NCBI GenBank assembly: GCA_025356015.1
Contig: JANXYO010000069.1
Location: 62,001 to 126,000, forward strand
DNA: 64,000 nucleotides
Source of the DNA: Spirochaetaceae bacterium
GTDB taxonomy: Bacteria; Spirochaetota; Spirochaetia; Treponematales; Rectinemataceae
Direction of reading: 5' to 3'
Positions within the stretch are counted from its first letter, which is position 1; every line of letters begins with the position of its first letter. The notes under the pieces were generated by a model, which did no database searches, was not told where the DNA came from, and saw only the letters and a program-made list of their open reading frames with translations. Below are positions 29,190 through 38,312 of this stretch, in pieces. The position numbers were made by a program, and so were the translations under genes.

Positions 29190-30344
29190 TTAGGGGCGGG
29201 CCTTCATGACGATCACGGTCGTGTCGGTCATGCCGGGCTGCCTCGGCATGATCATGAGACCCTGCTCTGCGGTCTGGGCGCTCGTGCCCTTGAGGACGAA
29301 GATGAAGGATCCCTTTCCGTCGCTCACTGCCTTCTTCCCGAGCTTGGCTTCGTAAAACGCGACAATTGCTGCCTGCTCCTGGGGGCTCTTGAGGACGACG
29401 AGGTTCATGGGGCTGCCGGGCTTCCACATGTGGGTCTGGGTGTCGAAGTCAGCCTTCAGGCCAGGGGAGGGGGGAACAAGGATGTTCTTCTCGGACAAGG
29501 GCTCGGCGAAGACCGCGGCCAGGGCGAGGGCATCGGCGTCACTCAGGTTGCGGAGCATCCGGCGCAGCGCCCCCTCGTCGAAACCGCTGAGCTTCGCAGC
29601 GACCCTTCCCAGGGCCAGCCAGCCCGGGGCAGTGCACTTGGAGGCGAGCATCTCCTGCTCGGTGTGGAGCACCGTCTTCGTGCCGCCGATCATGACCTCG
29701 GTCCTCTGCTTGTAGCTCGCCGTCTTGGGGCCCGTCTGCGCGAAGCCCCTGTCCTGGATGCTCACCGTTATTGTCGTCAGGCTCCAGTCGGTCTGCATGG
29801 CCGCCCACTGGATTGTCGCACCGCGTATCCAGCCATCGGCCGTCTTCTTGCGCCCCTGGAGGATCTTCTTATAAAGGGCTCCGTCGTTGAAGGTCGCCGG
29901 TCCGTCCACAGCGTTGGGGAAATTGGTGAAGACCTTGCCCTCGTCGTAGGCGTTCAGATCGGTTATCAGTGCCGCCGTGGTCTTTCCGGGAGAAAGCCTC
30001 GTGGCGTCGAAATCGCCGGCCTTCGCCTCGAGCTTCTGCTGGTACCAGGTGAAGACCTCTTCGGGAGTGGCCTCGCTGAAGTAGTTGGAGTTCTTGATCG
30101 CGACAGTCTCCTCGAAGGAGACCGGATCGGGGGAGGCCTGGGCGCGCGCGGCCGTGAGGGCCTCCTGGTAGGAGGCGGCGCTCAGCGCGACTGGATCAGG
30201 GTCGGGGACGTAGCTGTCCTTCTCGACATCGGACTTCAGGCCCGGGAAGCGCGGAACGTCCTTGTCGGTCTTGGCAAGGTCGGCCGCGGAAAGCGCGACC
30301 ATGGCGAGCAGGGCGAGGCAGGTCGGAAGCATGGTTTTTCTCAT
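29190..30344 (-). CDS. secreted protein with an internal duplication, unknown function
   Basis: A 384-residue protein with a signal peptide (MRKTMLPTCLALLAMVALSA) and no membrane segment. The N- and C-terminal parts look like copies of one module: VPRFPGLKSDVEKDSYV with WYQQKLEAKAGDFDA, and VPPSPGLKADFDTQTHMW with FYEAKLGKKAVSDGK. The C-terminal copy ends in a hydrophobic strand pair (GSFIFVLKGTS, DTTVIVMKARP). A middle region of about 100 residues with many Thr and Lys separates them. No known catalytic motif is seen. It is monocistronic with its own leader of about 235 bases. Confidence 0.7.
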   Translation of the reverse strand: MRKTMLPTCLALLAMVALSAADLAKTDKDVPRFPGLKSDVEKDSYVPDPDPVALSAASYQEALTAARAQASPDPVSFEETVAIKNSNYFSEATPEEVFTWYQQKLEAKAGDFDATRLSPGKTTAALITDLNAYDEGKVFTNFPNAVDGPATFNDGALYKKILQGRKKTADGWIRGATIQWAAMQTDWSLTTITVSIQDRGFAQTGPKTASYKQRTEVMIGGTKTVLHTEQEMLASKCTAPGWLALGRVAAKLSGFDEGALRRMLRNLSDADALALAAVFAEPLSEKNILVPPSPGLKADFDTQTHMWKPGSPMNLVVLKSPQEQAAIVAFYEAKLGKKAVSDGKGSFIFVLKGTSAQTAEQGLMIMPRQPGMTDTTVIVMKARP

Positions 30345-30580
30345 CGGTTTCTCCTTGATTCAACGCGCATCGATCTAGGCGAGACGGATCAGGGCAGGGC
30401 GGAAAAAATCCAGGTAACACGTTAGGCGGATCAGGACGCGAAGGGATTCATGTCTCTCTCTTCACCGAGTGTACAGGATGGCCCGGAAGCGGGCAAGGCC
30501 GGCTTTGCGGCCGGCATACTTAAGAATGCGGTGCGGGGCTATCTGCCGGGCCTACCCCAGCCTGATTCGAGGCCGCCGCC

Positions 30581-31072
30581 TCAAGGTGCCTTCTTCCAGA
30601 ACCCCGCGTGGACCGCGAGGACCTGTGAGCTGACCTCTTCGAAGGGGCCGAGGACCTCGACGTGGCGCTGGCCGCTTGCGAAGATCTTGCGGCAGGGGAG
30701 GTCGAGTGTCGGGTTCCTCTCGTCTGAGCCGGTAAGCTCCAGGAGCCTGCGCTCCGGAACGCCGTAGACCACCCGGCCTATGCCGCTCCAGTAGACGGCG
30801 CCCGAGCACATCGCGCAGGGTTCGAGGGTCGTGTAGAGTGCGCAGCTTGCGAGGAAGGCCTTTGACCAGCGCTTCGAGGCCGCCCGCACCAGGGCAGTCT
30901 CGGCGTGGCCCGTGCAATCGTTCTCCGCGACCTCGACATTGCCCTGCTCGAGGAGGATCTCCCCGTCGGGACCGGCCAGAAGGGCGCCGAAAGGGGTGTT
31001 GCCGGTCTCTCTCGCAATCCTGGACAGCTCGGCGCAGCGCAGCAGGAGGGCGACATGGTCCGACCTGTTCAT
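30581..31072 (-). CDS. zinc-dependent nucleobase deaminase (guanine deaminase/TadA-like)
   Basis: A 163-residue member of the cytidine-deaminase fold. The zinc site is intact: GHAETALVRAA (His and catalytic Glu) near residue 55 and LEPCAMCSGAVYWSGI (two Cys) near residue 84. The GAVYWSGIGRVVYGV stretch is closer to free-base guanine deaminases than to tRNA adenosine deaminases, but this is a judgement by motif only. AAGGAG lies just before ATG at 31072; an upstream in-frame ATG at 31117 has no such site. It is divergent from the membrane cyclase at 31188. Confidence 0.83.
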   Translation of the reverse strand: MNRSDHVALLLRCAELSRIARETGNTPFGALLAGPDGEILLEQGNVEVAENDCTGHAETALVRAASKRWSKAFLASCALYTTLEPCAMCSGAVYWSGIGRVVYGVPERRLLELTGSDERNPTLDLPCRKIFASGQRHVEVLGPFEEVSSQVLAVHAGFWKKAP

Positions 31073-31187
31073 GGCTTCTCCTTCCGGGAGCTTGTCCTCA
31101 TGGCCCCCTTCCTGCAACTATAGCCTCGCCGCCACTGCCGGTACAGCTTTGAAGGCGGGATCAAGGGGACATTCGCCAGGAACGCGC

Positions 31188-33023
31188 ATGAAGGATGGGC
31201 TTGGAAAGAAAATGGCCGCAAAGGATCGCGGCAGCACAAAGCGGATCCTGGGTTTCGGCCTCAGGCTTAAGATCACCCTCACCTTCTTCGTCATAAGCGC
31301 CCTGGTGGGAGGCCTGATCTCATGGTCCAGCTACCGGGTCCTGAGCGACCAGCTCTTCCAGGAGCTGCAGGGCAAGGTCCTCAACCTCCCGCGCATACGC
31401 AGCATGATGCTGGACAGGCCCGCCCTCGCCCGTCTCGCCTCAAGCCTCCAGGTGGAGATGGACGAGGCAGGGACGGCGGCCGTGGAGCAAGGCGCCGACT
31501 ACCGCACGATCTCCGAGCAGCTCAACTCGATCCGCGAGGTCGACGGCCGGCTGGTCCGCTACATCTACCTCTTCGCCCCGACGGCAGATCCCGACCACGC
31601 GCGCTATCTCGCCGATGCCGACGCCCTCGGCCTGCTTTTCCGCAGGGCGAAAGGCGAAAAGATCGCCGACGAAGAGATCACCCGTTTCGGCTCGGACTTC
31701 GACATCTCGCTCTTCCCGGTCGCGAAAGCGGCGCTCGCCGATGGCAAAAGCGCCGTCGAGCACGAGTATTCCTGGGACGATGCCTTCAAGGTCAATTCGG
31801 TGAGCGGCTACAGCCCGGTGACGGGTAAGGACGGGAAGCCCCTCGCATGGCTCGGCCTGGACATGACCGACACCGATGTCAGGGCCTCGCTCGCGAGGGC
31901 GACAAGGCTCTCCATCCTCATCACGGGAGCAGCCCTTTGTCTTTCGCTCGTCGCCTCAGTCATCCTGGGCCTCCTGTTCACGAAGGGAATCATCTACCTC
32001 GACCGCATCGTGAAGCGTTTCGGCGACAGGGAGTTCGACGCCCGTGCCCAGGTGCGCAGCCGTGACGAGGTGGGGCGCCTAAGCCACTCCTTCAACCAGA
32101 TGGCGCACACGATAGAGCTCTACAGCGCCCAGCTCCAGGGACTCTTGGACGCCTACGCCCGCTTCGTGCCCCAGGACTTCCTCAAGTTCCTCGAGAAGGG
32201 CAGCATCGTGGACGTCAAGCTCGGCGATCAGGTGAGGCGCGAGATGACCGTGCTGTTCAGCGACATACGCCAGTTCTCCACCCTCTCCGAGTCGATGTCG
32301 CCCGAGGAGAACTTCAATTTCCTCAACTCCTACCTCAAGCGGATAGGGCCCGAGATCAGGAACCATTCCGGCTTCATAGACAAGTATATCGGCGACGCCA
32401 TCATGGCCCTCTTCCCGACCGACCCGAAGGACGCTATCGATTCGGCGATCGCGATGATGAGGAGCGTCAGGTCCTACAACGGGGACAGGGCCAAGAGCGG
32501 CTACAAGCCGATCGCGATAGGGATCGGCATCAACCTGGGCTGGCTCATGCTCGGCACCCTTGGCGAGGATCAGAGAATGGACGGCTCGGTGATATCGGAC
32601 GCGGTCAACCTCAGCTCGAGGTTCGAGGGCCTCACCAAGTTCTACGGGGCCTCGATACTCACGACGGACGCCACCTTGCGCCGGGTCGGGGGACCTACCA
32701 ACTTCCGCGTCCGGCTGATCGACCGCGTGCTCGTCAAGGGCCGCTCGGCGCCGGTCAACATCGTGGAGATCCTGGACGGAGACGCCGAGGAAAGGCTTGA
32801 GCTCAAGCTGAGGACAAAGACGGCTTTCGTGAGGGCACTCGGCCAGTACCACGACAGGGACTTCGCCTCGGCCCACAGGTCCTTCTGCAGACTCGCGGTC
32901 GAGGATCCAGAGGACAGGGTCTTCTCCATCTACGTCGAGCGCTGCGAGATCCTGCTCAAGGGACGGCCCGGGCTAGGACTGGGACGGGGTCGAGGTCTTC
33001 GACTTCAAATGAGGCTGCTTTAG
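31188..33023 (+). CDS. membrane adenylate cyclase with HAMP domain, frameshifted at the extreme C-terminus
   Basis: About 611 residues. Domains: a transmembrane helix (residues 25-45), an extracytoplasmic sensor of about 180 residues, a second helix (TGAALCLSLVASVILGLLF), a HAMP linker (RDEVGRLSHSFNQMAHTI), and a class III cyclase domain. Both metal-binding Asp are visible (VLFSDIRQFSTLSES and YIGDAIMALFPTD) and the transition-state Asn/Arg region is SVISDAVNLSSRFEGL. It should make cAMP in response to an external ligand. The open frame ends in a run GLGLGRGRGLRLQMRLL, whereas the next frame gives DWDGVEVFDFK and TGA at 33010-33012, the expected kind of ending; a one-base indel lies near 32965-32982. 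Start at 31188 follows AGGAACG. Confidence 0.88.
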   Translation: MKDGLGKKMAAKDRGSTKRILGFGLRLKITLTFFVISALVGGLISWSSYRVLSDQLFQELQGKVLNLPRIRSMMLDRPALARLASSLQVEMDEAGTAAVEQGADYRTISEQLNSIREVDGRLVRYIYLFAPTADPDHARYLADADALGLLFRRAKGEKIADEEITRFGSDFDISLFPVAKAALADGKSAVEHEYSWDDAFKVNSVSGYSPVTGKDGKPLAWLGLDMTDTDVRASLARATRLSILITGAALCLSLVASVILGLLFTKGIIYLDRIVKRFGDREFDARAQVRSRDEVGRLSHSFNQMAHTIELYSAQLQGLLDAYARFVPQDFLKFLEKGSIVDVKLGDQVRREMTVLFSDIRQFSTLSESMSPEENFNFLNSYLKRIGPEIRNHSGFIDKYIGDAIMALFPTDPKDAIDSAIAMMRSVRSYNGDRAKSGYKPIAIGIGINLGWLMLGTLGEDQRMDGSVISDAVNLSSRFEGLTKFYGASILTTDATLRRVGGPTNFRVRLIDRVLVKGRSAPVNIVEILDGDAEERLELKLRTKTAFVRALGQYHDRDFASAHRSFCRLAVEDPEDRVFSIYVERCEILLKGRPGLGLGRGRGLRLQMRLL

Positions 33024-34018
33024 GCCGACTCTCTTATTATTAGCTGGGGTCTGATCGCTTCCATGGGGGCAAGCTCCTGGCCTGCCCGCAATTCGAGCAG
33101 GACGCCCATCGCCAGCCTCCCGAGGCCCGAGATGTCCACCTTAAGCGTGGTGAGCGAAGGACGCACAAGGGCCGCGTAGGGGACGTCGTCGACTCCGATC
33201 ACCGCTACATCGGCTGGCACACGCCTCCCCGATTCCGCAAGGCCGCGAAGGACGCCGATCGCGGTGATGTCGTTGTACGCAATGATCGCGTCGAGTGAGG
33301 GCTCGCGGGACAGCAGGACTGCCGCCGCACGGGATCCGCCTTCGATATCGGGGATGCATCGCTCGATGAGGCTGGGCTCAGGGCTCATGCCCGCCCTGAC
33401 AAGACCCGCCCTGTATCCCGCGAGCCGCCGCCTTGCGCTCCCCGATTCCCTGGGTCCGGCCACAAAGGCGATGCGGCGCCTGCCACAGGCGACAAGGTGT
33501 TTCACGGCCTCGAGGATTCCCCAACGGTCATCGACATCGACGTTCGCGATCCCTGGGCCCCCGATGTCGGAGTTGACCAGGACGGCTGACCCGAAACGGC
33601 TGACCTGCTCCAGGAGCCTGCGCCGCGGCAGGCGCGAGGCCGCCACGATGACGCCATCGATGTGCTCCTCGATGAGTGAATCGAAGGCCGTCAGTTCGAG
33701 CTCGGGATCCTCGTCGGTGTTCATGATAAAGACATTGAGGTCGGCGGCCCTTGCGATGTCGGTGGCGCCCTTGGCGAGGATTGCGAAAAAGGGATTCGCC
33801 ATGTCGGGGAAGACGATACCGAGGGTCGCGGTCCTCCTGGTGGCGAGGCCGCGCGCGACCCTGCTCGGCCTGTAGCCCATGCGCTCGGCAAGCTCGATGA
33901 CGCTGCGCCTCGTCTCCTCGCCTACCCCCGGGCGGCCGTTGATGGCGCGCGAGACGGTCATGAGCGAGACCCCGGCCACCCGGGCTACATCCTCGATGGT
34001 GCTGCGCTTGTTTGCCAT
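33020..34018 (-). CDS. LacI-family transcriptional repressor
   Basis: A 332-residue repressor. The N-terminal helix-turn-helix is TIEDVARVAGVSLMTVSRAI with the hinge helix YRPSRVARGLATRRT. The rest is a periplasmic-binding-protein-like sugar sensor: GIVFPDMANPFFAILAKG, NTDEDPELELTAFDSLIE, VNSDIGGPGIANVDVDD, and GVDDVPYAALVRPSLTTL. It faces the transport operon at 34142 across 123 bases that hold a palindromic operator placed on the promoter start, so it almost certainly represses that operon until a sugar-like inducer binds. The stop overlaps the cyclase stop by four bases. Confidence 0.95.
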   Translation of the reverse strand: MANKRSTIEDVARVAGVSLMTVSRAINGRPGVGEETRRSVIELAERMGYRPSRVARGLATRRTATLGIVFPDMANPFFAILAKGATDIARAADLNVFIMNTDEDPELELTAFDSLIEEHIDGVIVAASRLPRRRLLEQVSRFGSAVLVNSDIGGPGIANVDVDDRWGILEAVKHLVACGRRRIAFVAGPRESGSARRRLAGYRAGLVRAGMSPEPSLIERCIPDIEGGSRAAAVLLSREPSLDAIIAYNDITAIGVLRGLAESGRRVPADVAVIGVDDVPYAALVRPSLTTLKVDISGLGRLAMGVLLELRAGQELAPMEAIRPQLIIRESA

Positions 34019-34037
34019 TTCGCGTGGAAGTTTATCA

Positions 34038-34065
34038 TTGACAAGTCGGGGAAGGCAAGTATAAT
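34038..34065 (+). promoter_or_regulatory. consensus sigma-70 promoter of the LacI-controlled transport operon
   Basis: TTGACA (34038-34043), a 16-base spacer and TATAAT (34060-34065) match the vegetative consensus at all twelve positions. A promoter this strong needs tight repression, which the operator directly downstream would give. Confidence 0.85.
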
Positions 34066-34067
34066 CG

Positions 34068-34081
34068 CGTTAGCGCTAACG
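34068..34081 (+). promoter_or_regulatory. LacI-family operator
   Basis: CGTTAGCGCTAACG is a perfect 14-base palindrome with the central CG step typical of LacI/GalR-family sites. It begins two bases after the -10 box, covering the transcription start. It is the only copy I found in the window. Confidence 0.85.
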
Positions 34082-34141
34082 TAATCTGGCTGCTGGCCAG
34101 CCGGATCGCGCCTTTGGCGAAGCCACACATTGGAGGTCGCG

Positions 34142-35317
34142 ATGAGAACGAAGTCCAGATGGGGAGTTGTCTTTCTCGCGCTGCTAGCGATCAGTCTTTT
34201 CGCCGTCACAGACGCCGCCGCACAGGTAACCGTCGCAAAGCCGGTCAAGCTCAGCATCATCGACGTCGCAGGCAACCTGCGCCTGTCCAAGCCGGCGATC
34301 GAAGCCTTCAAGGCCGCGAATCCAAAGCTCGTCTCCGACATCGAATACCTGGTCGCGACCGCCCCGGAGCTTCCGTCCAAGCTCAAGGCCCAGCAGATGG
34401 CAGGCAATATCGACACCACTTTGGTCCTCACGGGATACGACGCCCTCGCAGGCGGCATGGACATGGACGTGTACGAGCAGATCATGCCCAAGTACAAGGA
34501 CGCCTTCCAGAAGACGATCGACAGCTACCTTCCCGGCGCCAAGGCCGCCTACGACCTTTTCAACGGCTATGGCCTGGCCCAGTCCTTCTGCCCCGGCGGC
34601 CCCATGTTCACCTACAACCCCGACAAGGTCGCGAAGGTCCCACAGACCCCGGCCGAGCTCCTCGCCTGGGCCAAGGCCAATCCCGGCAAGTTCATCTACG
34701 CCAGGCCAGCCAACTCCGGCCCTGGACGCGCCTTCCTCCAGGGCCTGCCCTACATCCTCGGAGACAAGAATCCCAAGGATCCCAAGACCTGGGACAAGAC
34801 CTGGGCCTTCCTCAAGGAACTTGACAATTACATCGATTATTATCCCACCGGCACCGCCATCGTGTGGAAGGAAGTGGCCGAGGGAACGAGATACATGGCC
34901 GCCAGCCACCTTGGCTGGGACATGTACATCAGGATCAGCAACACCGTTCCCGCCAATTTCCAGGCCTTCTTCCTCGACAACACCACCTGGGTGACCGACA
35001 CCCAGTTCATGGCCATCCCCAAGGGCCTCGACAAGGACCGCCTCGCCGTCACCGTGGAGCTCATGAAGTGGATGATGACCCCCAAGATGCAGGCCGTCAC
35101 CTACGATCAGGGCTATTTCTACCCCGGTCCGGCCATCAAGGGCGTCACCCTCGACATGGCTCCCGCCGATAGCCAGACAGGCATCAAGCCCGCCATCAGG
35201 GCGGCATACGAGCAGGCGATCGTCAAGCTTCCCAACACAACCCAGCTTGGCCCGGCGGCCCTCGTCGAGGCGATGAACATGTGGGACGACCTGGTGGGCG
35301 CGAAGATCAAGAAATAG
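34142..35317 (+). CDS. ABC transporter substrate-binding protein (family 1, YnjB-like)
   Basis: A 391-residue binding protein with signal peptide (WGVVFLALLAISLFAVTDAA). The mature part starts KLSIIDVAGNLRLSKPAIEA and contains RPANSGPGRAFLQGLPYI, IVWKEVAEGTRYMAASHLG and FMAIPKGLDKDRLA, which recalls the YnjB-type group of family 1 binding proteins. ATG at 34142 is preceded by GGAGG. It is the first gene of the LacI-regulated operon and is followed by the ATPase, two permeases and an epimerase. The regulator and epimerase point to a sugar or sugar-derived ligand, though family relatives are not classic sugar binders. Confidence 0.88.
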   Translation: MRTKSRWGVVFLALLAISLFAVTDAAAQVTVAKPVKLSIIDVAGNLRLSKPAIEAFKAANPKLVSDIEYLVATAPELPSKLKAQQMAGNIDTTLVLTGYDALAGGMDMDVYEQIMPKYKDAFQKTIDSYLPGAKAAYDLFNGYGLAQSFCPGGPMFTYNPDKVAKVPQTPAELLAWAKANPGKFIYARPANSGPGRAFLQGLPYILGDKNPKDPKTWDKTWAFLKELDNYIDYYPTGTAIVWKEVAEGTRYMAASHLGWDMYIRISNTVPANFQAFFLDNTTWVTDTQFMAIPKGLDKDRLAVTVELMKWMMTPKMQAVTYDQGYFYPGPAIKGVTLDMAPADSQTGIKPAIRAAYEQAIVKLPNTTQLGPAALVEAMNMWDDLVGAKIKK

Positions 35318-35459
35318 CCTGCCCTCCCGGAAACGGCGCCTTCGGTTCCCCGTGGCCTGGCCCTGCCAGCCCGGGGACCCGGGGTCGTCGCCGATCCTTT
35401 GCGCGCCTTTAGTCTCCTACAAGGAGCCGAAGGCATCCGAAACGTCACGAGGATATGGA

Positions 35460-36638
35460 ATGAAGGACTTCAAGACCATCTCCGTCAGAGGCATGACGAA
35501 GCGATTCGGCGAGAAGACAGCTGTCAACGACTTCTCCCTCGAATTCGGCAAGGGCGAGTTCGTCACCTTTCTTGGGCCATCGGGCTGCGGAAAGTCCACG
35601 GCGCTCAACTGCATCACAGGGCTCATCCCGATAACGAGCGGCGAGATATGGATCGACGACGAGTGCGTCGACAACACTAAAACCAAGATCCCGCCCGAGA
35701 AGCGCGAGTTCGGCATGGTCTTTCAGAACTATGCCCTCTTCCCCCACCTCACGGTCTTCGAGAACGTGGCCTTTGGGCTCAGGCTTCGCCGTGTCCGCAA
35801 GGCCGAGCTCTCGAGACGGGTCGACACGGCGCTCAGGCTGGTCCACCTCGAGGGTTACGCGGCGAAATTTCCGACCCAGATGTCGGGCGGGGAGCAGCAG
35901 AGGGTCGCGATCGCCCGCTGCATCGTCCTCGAGCCGCGGCTCCTCCTGCTCGACGAGCCGCTCTCGAATCTCGACGCGAAACTCCGCGTCGAGCTCCGCT
36001 ACGAGATCAAGGCCCTGCATGAGCGACTAAAGGTCACCACGATCTATGTCACCCACGACCAGACCGAGGCCCTCGCCCTCTCAGACCGGATAGTGGTCCT
36101 GCGCTCCGGCCGCATCCAGCAGGTCGGGACTCCCTCCGAGGTCTTTTCGGATCCAGCCAATCTCTTCGTCGCGGATTTCATGGGCTTCAAGAACGTCTGG
36201 ACCGTGAGGGTCAAGTCACTGCGCGAGATCGGCGGGGCGCTCGAGGCGAGCCTCGATGCCCAGGGCATTCCCCTCACCGCGCGGATGGCCTGGCCAGAGG
36301 GCGACAAGCGCCGCACCGTCCTGGCCGAGGCCTTCAGGACTGGCGCCGAAATGCGCACCGCCGTGCGGCCCGAGGACATCGTGATCGCCGGAGCGGCCGG
36401 GGAGAACCGCATCGCCTGCGCCGCGACCCTCGTCGAGTACCAGGGCCAGGCTAGCCAGGTCAGCGCCACGCCAAGGCTCGCAGCGACCAGTGATGACGGA
36501 AGTCCCCTGCGTCTGGACTTGCGCACCGGAAGCCGGATCGCCGAGGGCGGAAGCTTCGAGGTCTCCGTCCCGGGCGACAAGATCCTCCTCTTCCCGCCGA
36601 CCGAGACGGCCGCTGAGGCCGCGGGGTGGACGCCGTGA
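35460..36638 (+). CDS. ABC transporter ATP-binding protein (PotA/UgpC-like)
   Basis: A 392-residue ATPase. Walker A GPSGCGKSTALNCITG near residue 42, Q-loop FQNYALFPHLTVF, signature MSGGEQQRVAIARC, Walker B LLLLDEPLSNLDAKLR, H-loop VTHDQTEALAL, then a C-terminal TOBE-like domain (residues 240-392) that recurs in polyamine, iron and oligosaccharide importers. ATG at 35460 follows GAGGAT; in-frame codons upstream to 35352 lie in the gap after the binding-protein gene and show no homology. The last 13 bases overlap the first permease gene. Confidence 0.93.
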   Translation: MKDFKTISVRGMTKRFGEKTAVNDFSLEFGKGEFVTFLGPSGCGKSTALNCITGLIPITSGEIWIDDECVDNTKTKIPPEKREFGMVFQNYALFPHLTVFENVAFGLRLRRVRKAELSRRVDTALRLVHLEGYAAKFPTQMSGGEQQRVAIARCIVLEPRLLLLDEPLSNLDAKLRVELRYEIKALHERLKVTTIYVTHDQTEALALSDRIVVLRSGRIQQVGTPSEVFSDPANLFVADFMGFKNVWTVRVKSLREIGGALEASLDAQGIPLTARMAWPEGDKRRTVLAEAFRTGAEMRTAVRPEDIVIAGAAGENRIACAATLVEYQGQASQVSATPRLAATSDDGSPLRLDLRTGSRIAEGGSFEVSVPGDKILLFPPTETAAEAAGWTP

Positions 36639-37492
36639 AGGGCTCCTCGAAGGCCGGGGCCCTCCCCCTCCTCCTGCCGGCCATCCTCTTCCTGGTCTTG
36701 CTCTTCCTGTATCCCTTCGCCTACGGCCTCTACCTCAGCCTGACCACGGCAAAGGGCGAACCCAGCCTCGGCAATTACCTCAGGTTCTTCGGCGAGGCGA
36801 GGGATTTCCGGACCATCTGGGTGACCCTCCAGATCGCCGTTCCGATAACCCTTGTCAACGTGGGCCTCGCCGTCCCCTTCGCCTATTACATGCGCAGGGG
36901 GATGCGCGGAGAAAGGCTGATAACATTCTTCCTCATAATCCCCATTACCCTGGGGACAGTGCTCGTCTCCGAGGGGATGCTGTCTTTCATGGGCCCGAAA
37001 GGCTGGCTCAACCAGCTGCTGCTGGCCCTCCACGTGGTGGCCGAGCCCTACCGCTTCACCCACAACTACCTCGGCGTCGTCATCTCCCTCGGCTTGCAGG
37101 GTTTCCCCTACGCCTTCCTCATGCTCCTGGGCTACGTCTCGGGCATCAATCCCGATCTTGAAAAAGCGAGTCAGATGCTCGGCGCAAACAGGTGGCAGAC
37201 CTTCTGGAAGATCCTGTTCCCGCTCATGATACCCGGCATCGCGATCTCCTTCTGTCTCAATTTCGTGATGGCCTTCTCGGTCTTCCCCTCGGCTGTCCTT
37301 CTCGGCCAGCCATCGGGACCTACTCGCGTCATCTCGATAGCGGCCTACCAGTGGGCCTTCGAGAAATTCAACTTCAACGCCGCCTCGGCCATCTCGATGG
37401 TGATGGCGGCCATAGAACTCCTGGTGATATCCGCCGTCCTCGTCTGGAGGAGCAGGATGTACAAGGGAGCCTCGATGGTGGGGAAGGGGTGA
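36626..37492 (+). CDS. ABC transporter permease, first subunit
   Basis: A 288-residue inner-membrane permease with six hydrophobic segments (first: LLLPAILFLVLLFLYPFAYG). The EAA coupling loop is EKASQMLGANRWQTFWKILF near residue 177. It resembles PotB/ThiP-type subunits. It overlaps the ATPase gene by 13 bases and ends four bases before the second permease, so expression is coupled. Together with the next gene it should form a heterodimeric channel. Confidence 0.92.
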   Translation: MDAVKGSSKAGALPLLLPAILFLVLLFLYPFAYGLYLSLTTAKGEPSLGNYLRFFGEARDFRTIWVTLQIAVPITLVNVGLAVPFAYYMRRGMRGERLITFFLIIPITLGTVLVSEGMLSFMGPKGWLNQLLLALHVVAEPYRFTHNYLGVVISLGLQGFPYAFLMLLGYVSGINPDLEKASQMLGANRWQTFWKILFPLMIPGIAISFCLNFVMAFSVFPSAVLLGQPSGPTRVISIAAYQWAFEKFNFNAASAISMVMAAIELLVISAVLVWRSRMYKGASMVGKG

Positions 37493-37496
37493 TCCC

Positions 37497-38312
37497 ATGC
37501 TCGGCAGACTGAGGCCTTCAAGGCTAGTGTTCTTCGCGGCGATCGCCGCCTATGTGTTCATCGTACTCGGCATTCTCCTTACCGTCATCCTCAACTCCCT
37601 CTCCAAGGGATGGTTCTCCGGCCTCCTGCCACCCTACCTGACGACGGAGTGGTACAAGTATGCGGCGACCGACCACGACATACCCAACCTCCTCGCCGTC
37701 ACCTTCACGGTTGTCCTCGCCGATGTCCTCATAGCCCTGCTCATCGCCTTCCCTGCAGCCTATGTCCTCGCTCGTCAGGAATTCCGCGGGAAGGGCCTCT
37801 TCCTCTCCCTCCTGCTCCTGCCCATGATCGTTCCACCCATGACCTATGGCATCCCGCTCGCGATGCTCTGCTACAAGTTCCACCTCGCCGCCAAGGTGGT
37901 CGGCGTCGTCATCGTCAACCTGGTGCCCATCGTTCCCTTCATGGTCCTCGTCCTCATGCCCTTCATAGAACAGGTGGGGACGAACCTCGAATCGGCCGCG
38001 AAGATGCTCGGCGCGAGCCGCTGGACCATCTTCCGCAAGGTCCTGGTCCCCCTCACCGTCCCAGGGATACTCACCGCCGGCATCCTGTCGCTGGTGAAAG
38101 CCATATCGATGTTCGAGCTCACCTATCTCGTGGCCGGAGGCAAGAGCCAGACGATCGTCGTCGCCCTCTATGCCGACGCCTACGCCGCGGGGGCCAGGCC
38201 AGCCCAGGCTGTCGATGCCCTCGCCGTCATCTACTTCCTCATTGCGATGCTATGCCTCATGATCTCCCTGCGTTTCGTGAGTCCGACCCAGATGGTGTTC
38301 AAGCTAAAATGA
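37497..38312 (+). CDS. ABC transporter permease, second subunit
   Basis: A 271-residue permease with six hydrophobic segments (first: VFFAAIAAYVFIVLGILLTV) and the coupling loop ESAAKMLGASRWTIFRKVLV near residue 163. It resembles PotC-type subunits. The TGA stop overlaps the ATG of the epimerase gene (ATGATG), which argues that the epimerase works on what the transporter imports. Confidence 0.92.
   Translation: MLGRLRPSRLVFFAAIAAYVFIVLGILLTVILNSLSKGWFSGLLPPYLTTEWYKYAATDHDIPNLLAVTFTVVLADVLIALLIAFPAAYVLARQEFRGKGLFLSLLLLPMIVPPMTYGIPLAMLCYKFHLAAKVVGVVIVNLVPIVPFMVLVLMPFIEQVGTNLESAAKMLGASRWTIFRKVLVPLTVPGILTAGILSLVKAISMFELTYLVAGGKSQTIVVALYADAYAAGARPAQAVDALAVIYFLIAMLCLMISLRFVSPTQMVFKLK

Noticed and set aside
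30498-30515. GCCGGC-TTTGCG-GCCGGC hairpin as a terminator or repeat family with the one at 6728-6743
   Set aside because: Short palindromes of G and C are expected in this composition; two loosely similar copies are not enough.
31081-31136. Possible small RNA or tRNA between the deaminase and cyclase genes
   Set aside because: No cloverleaf, T-loop or terminator could be drawn; the gap looks like a plain divergent promoter region.
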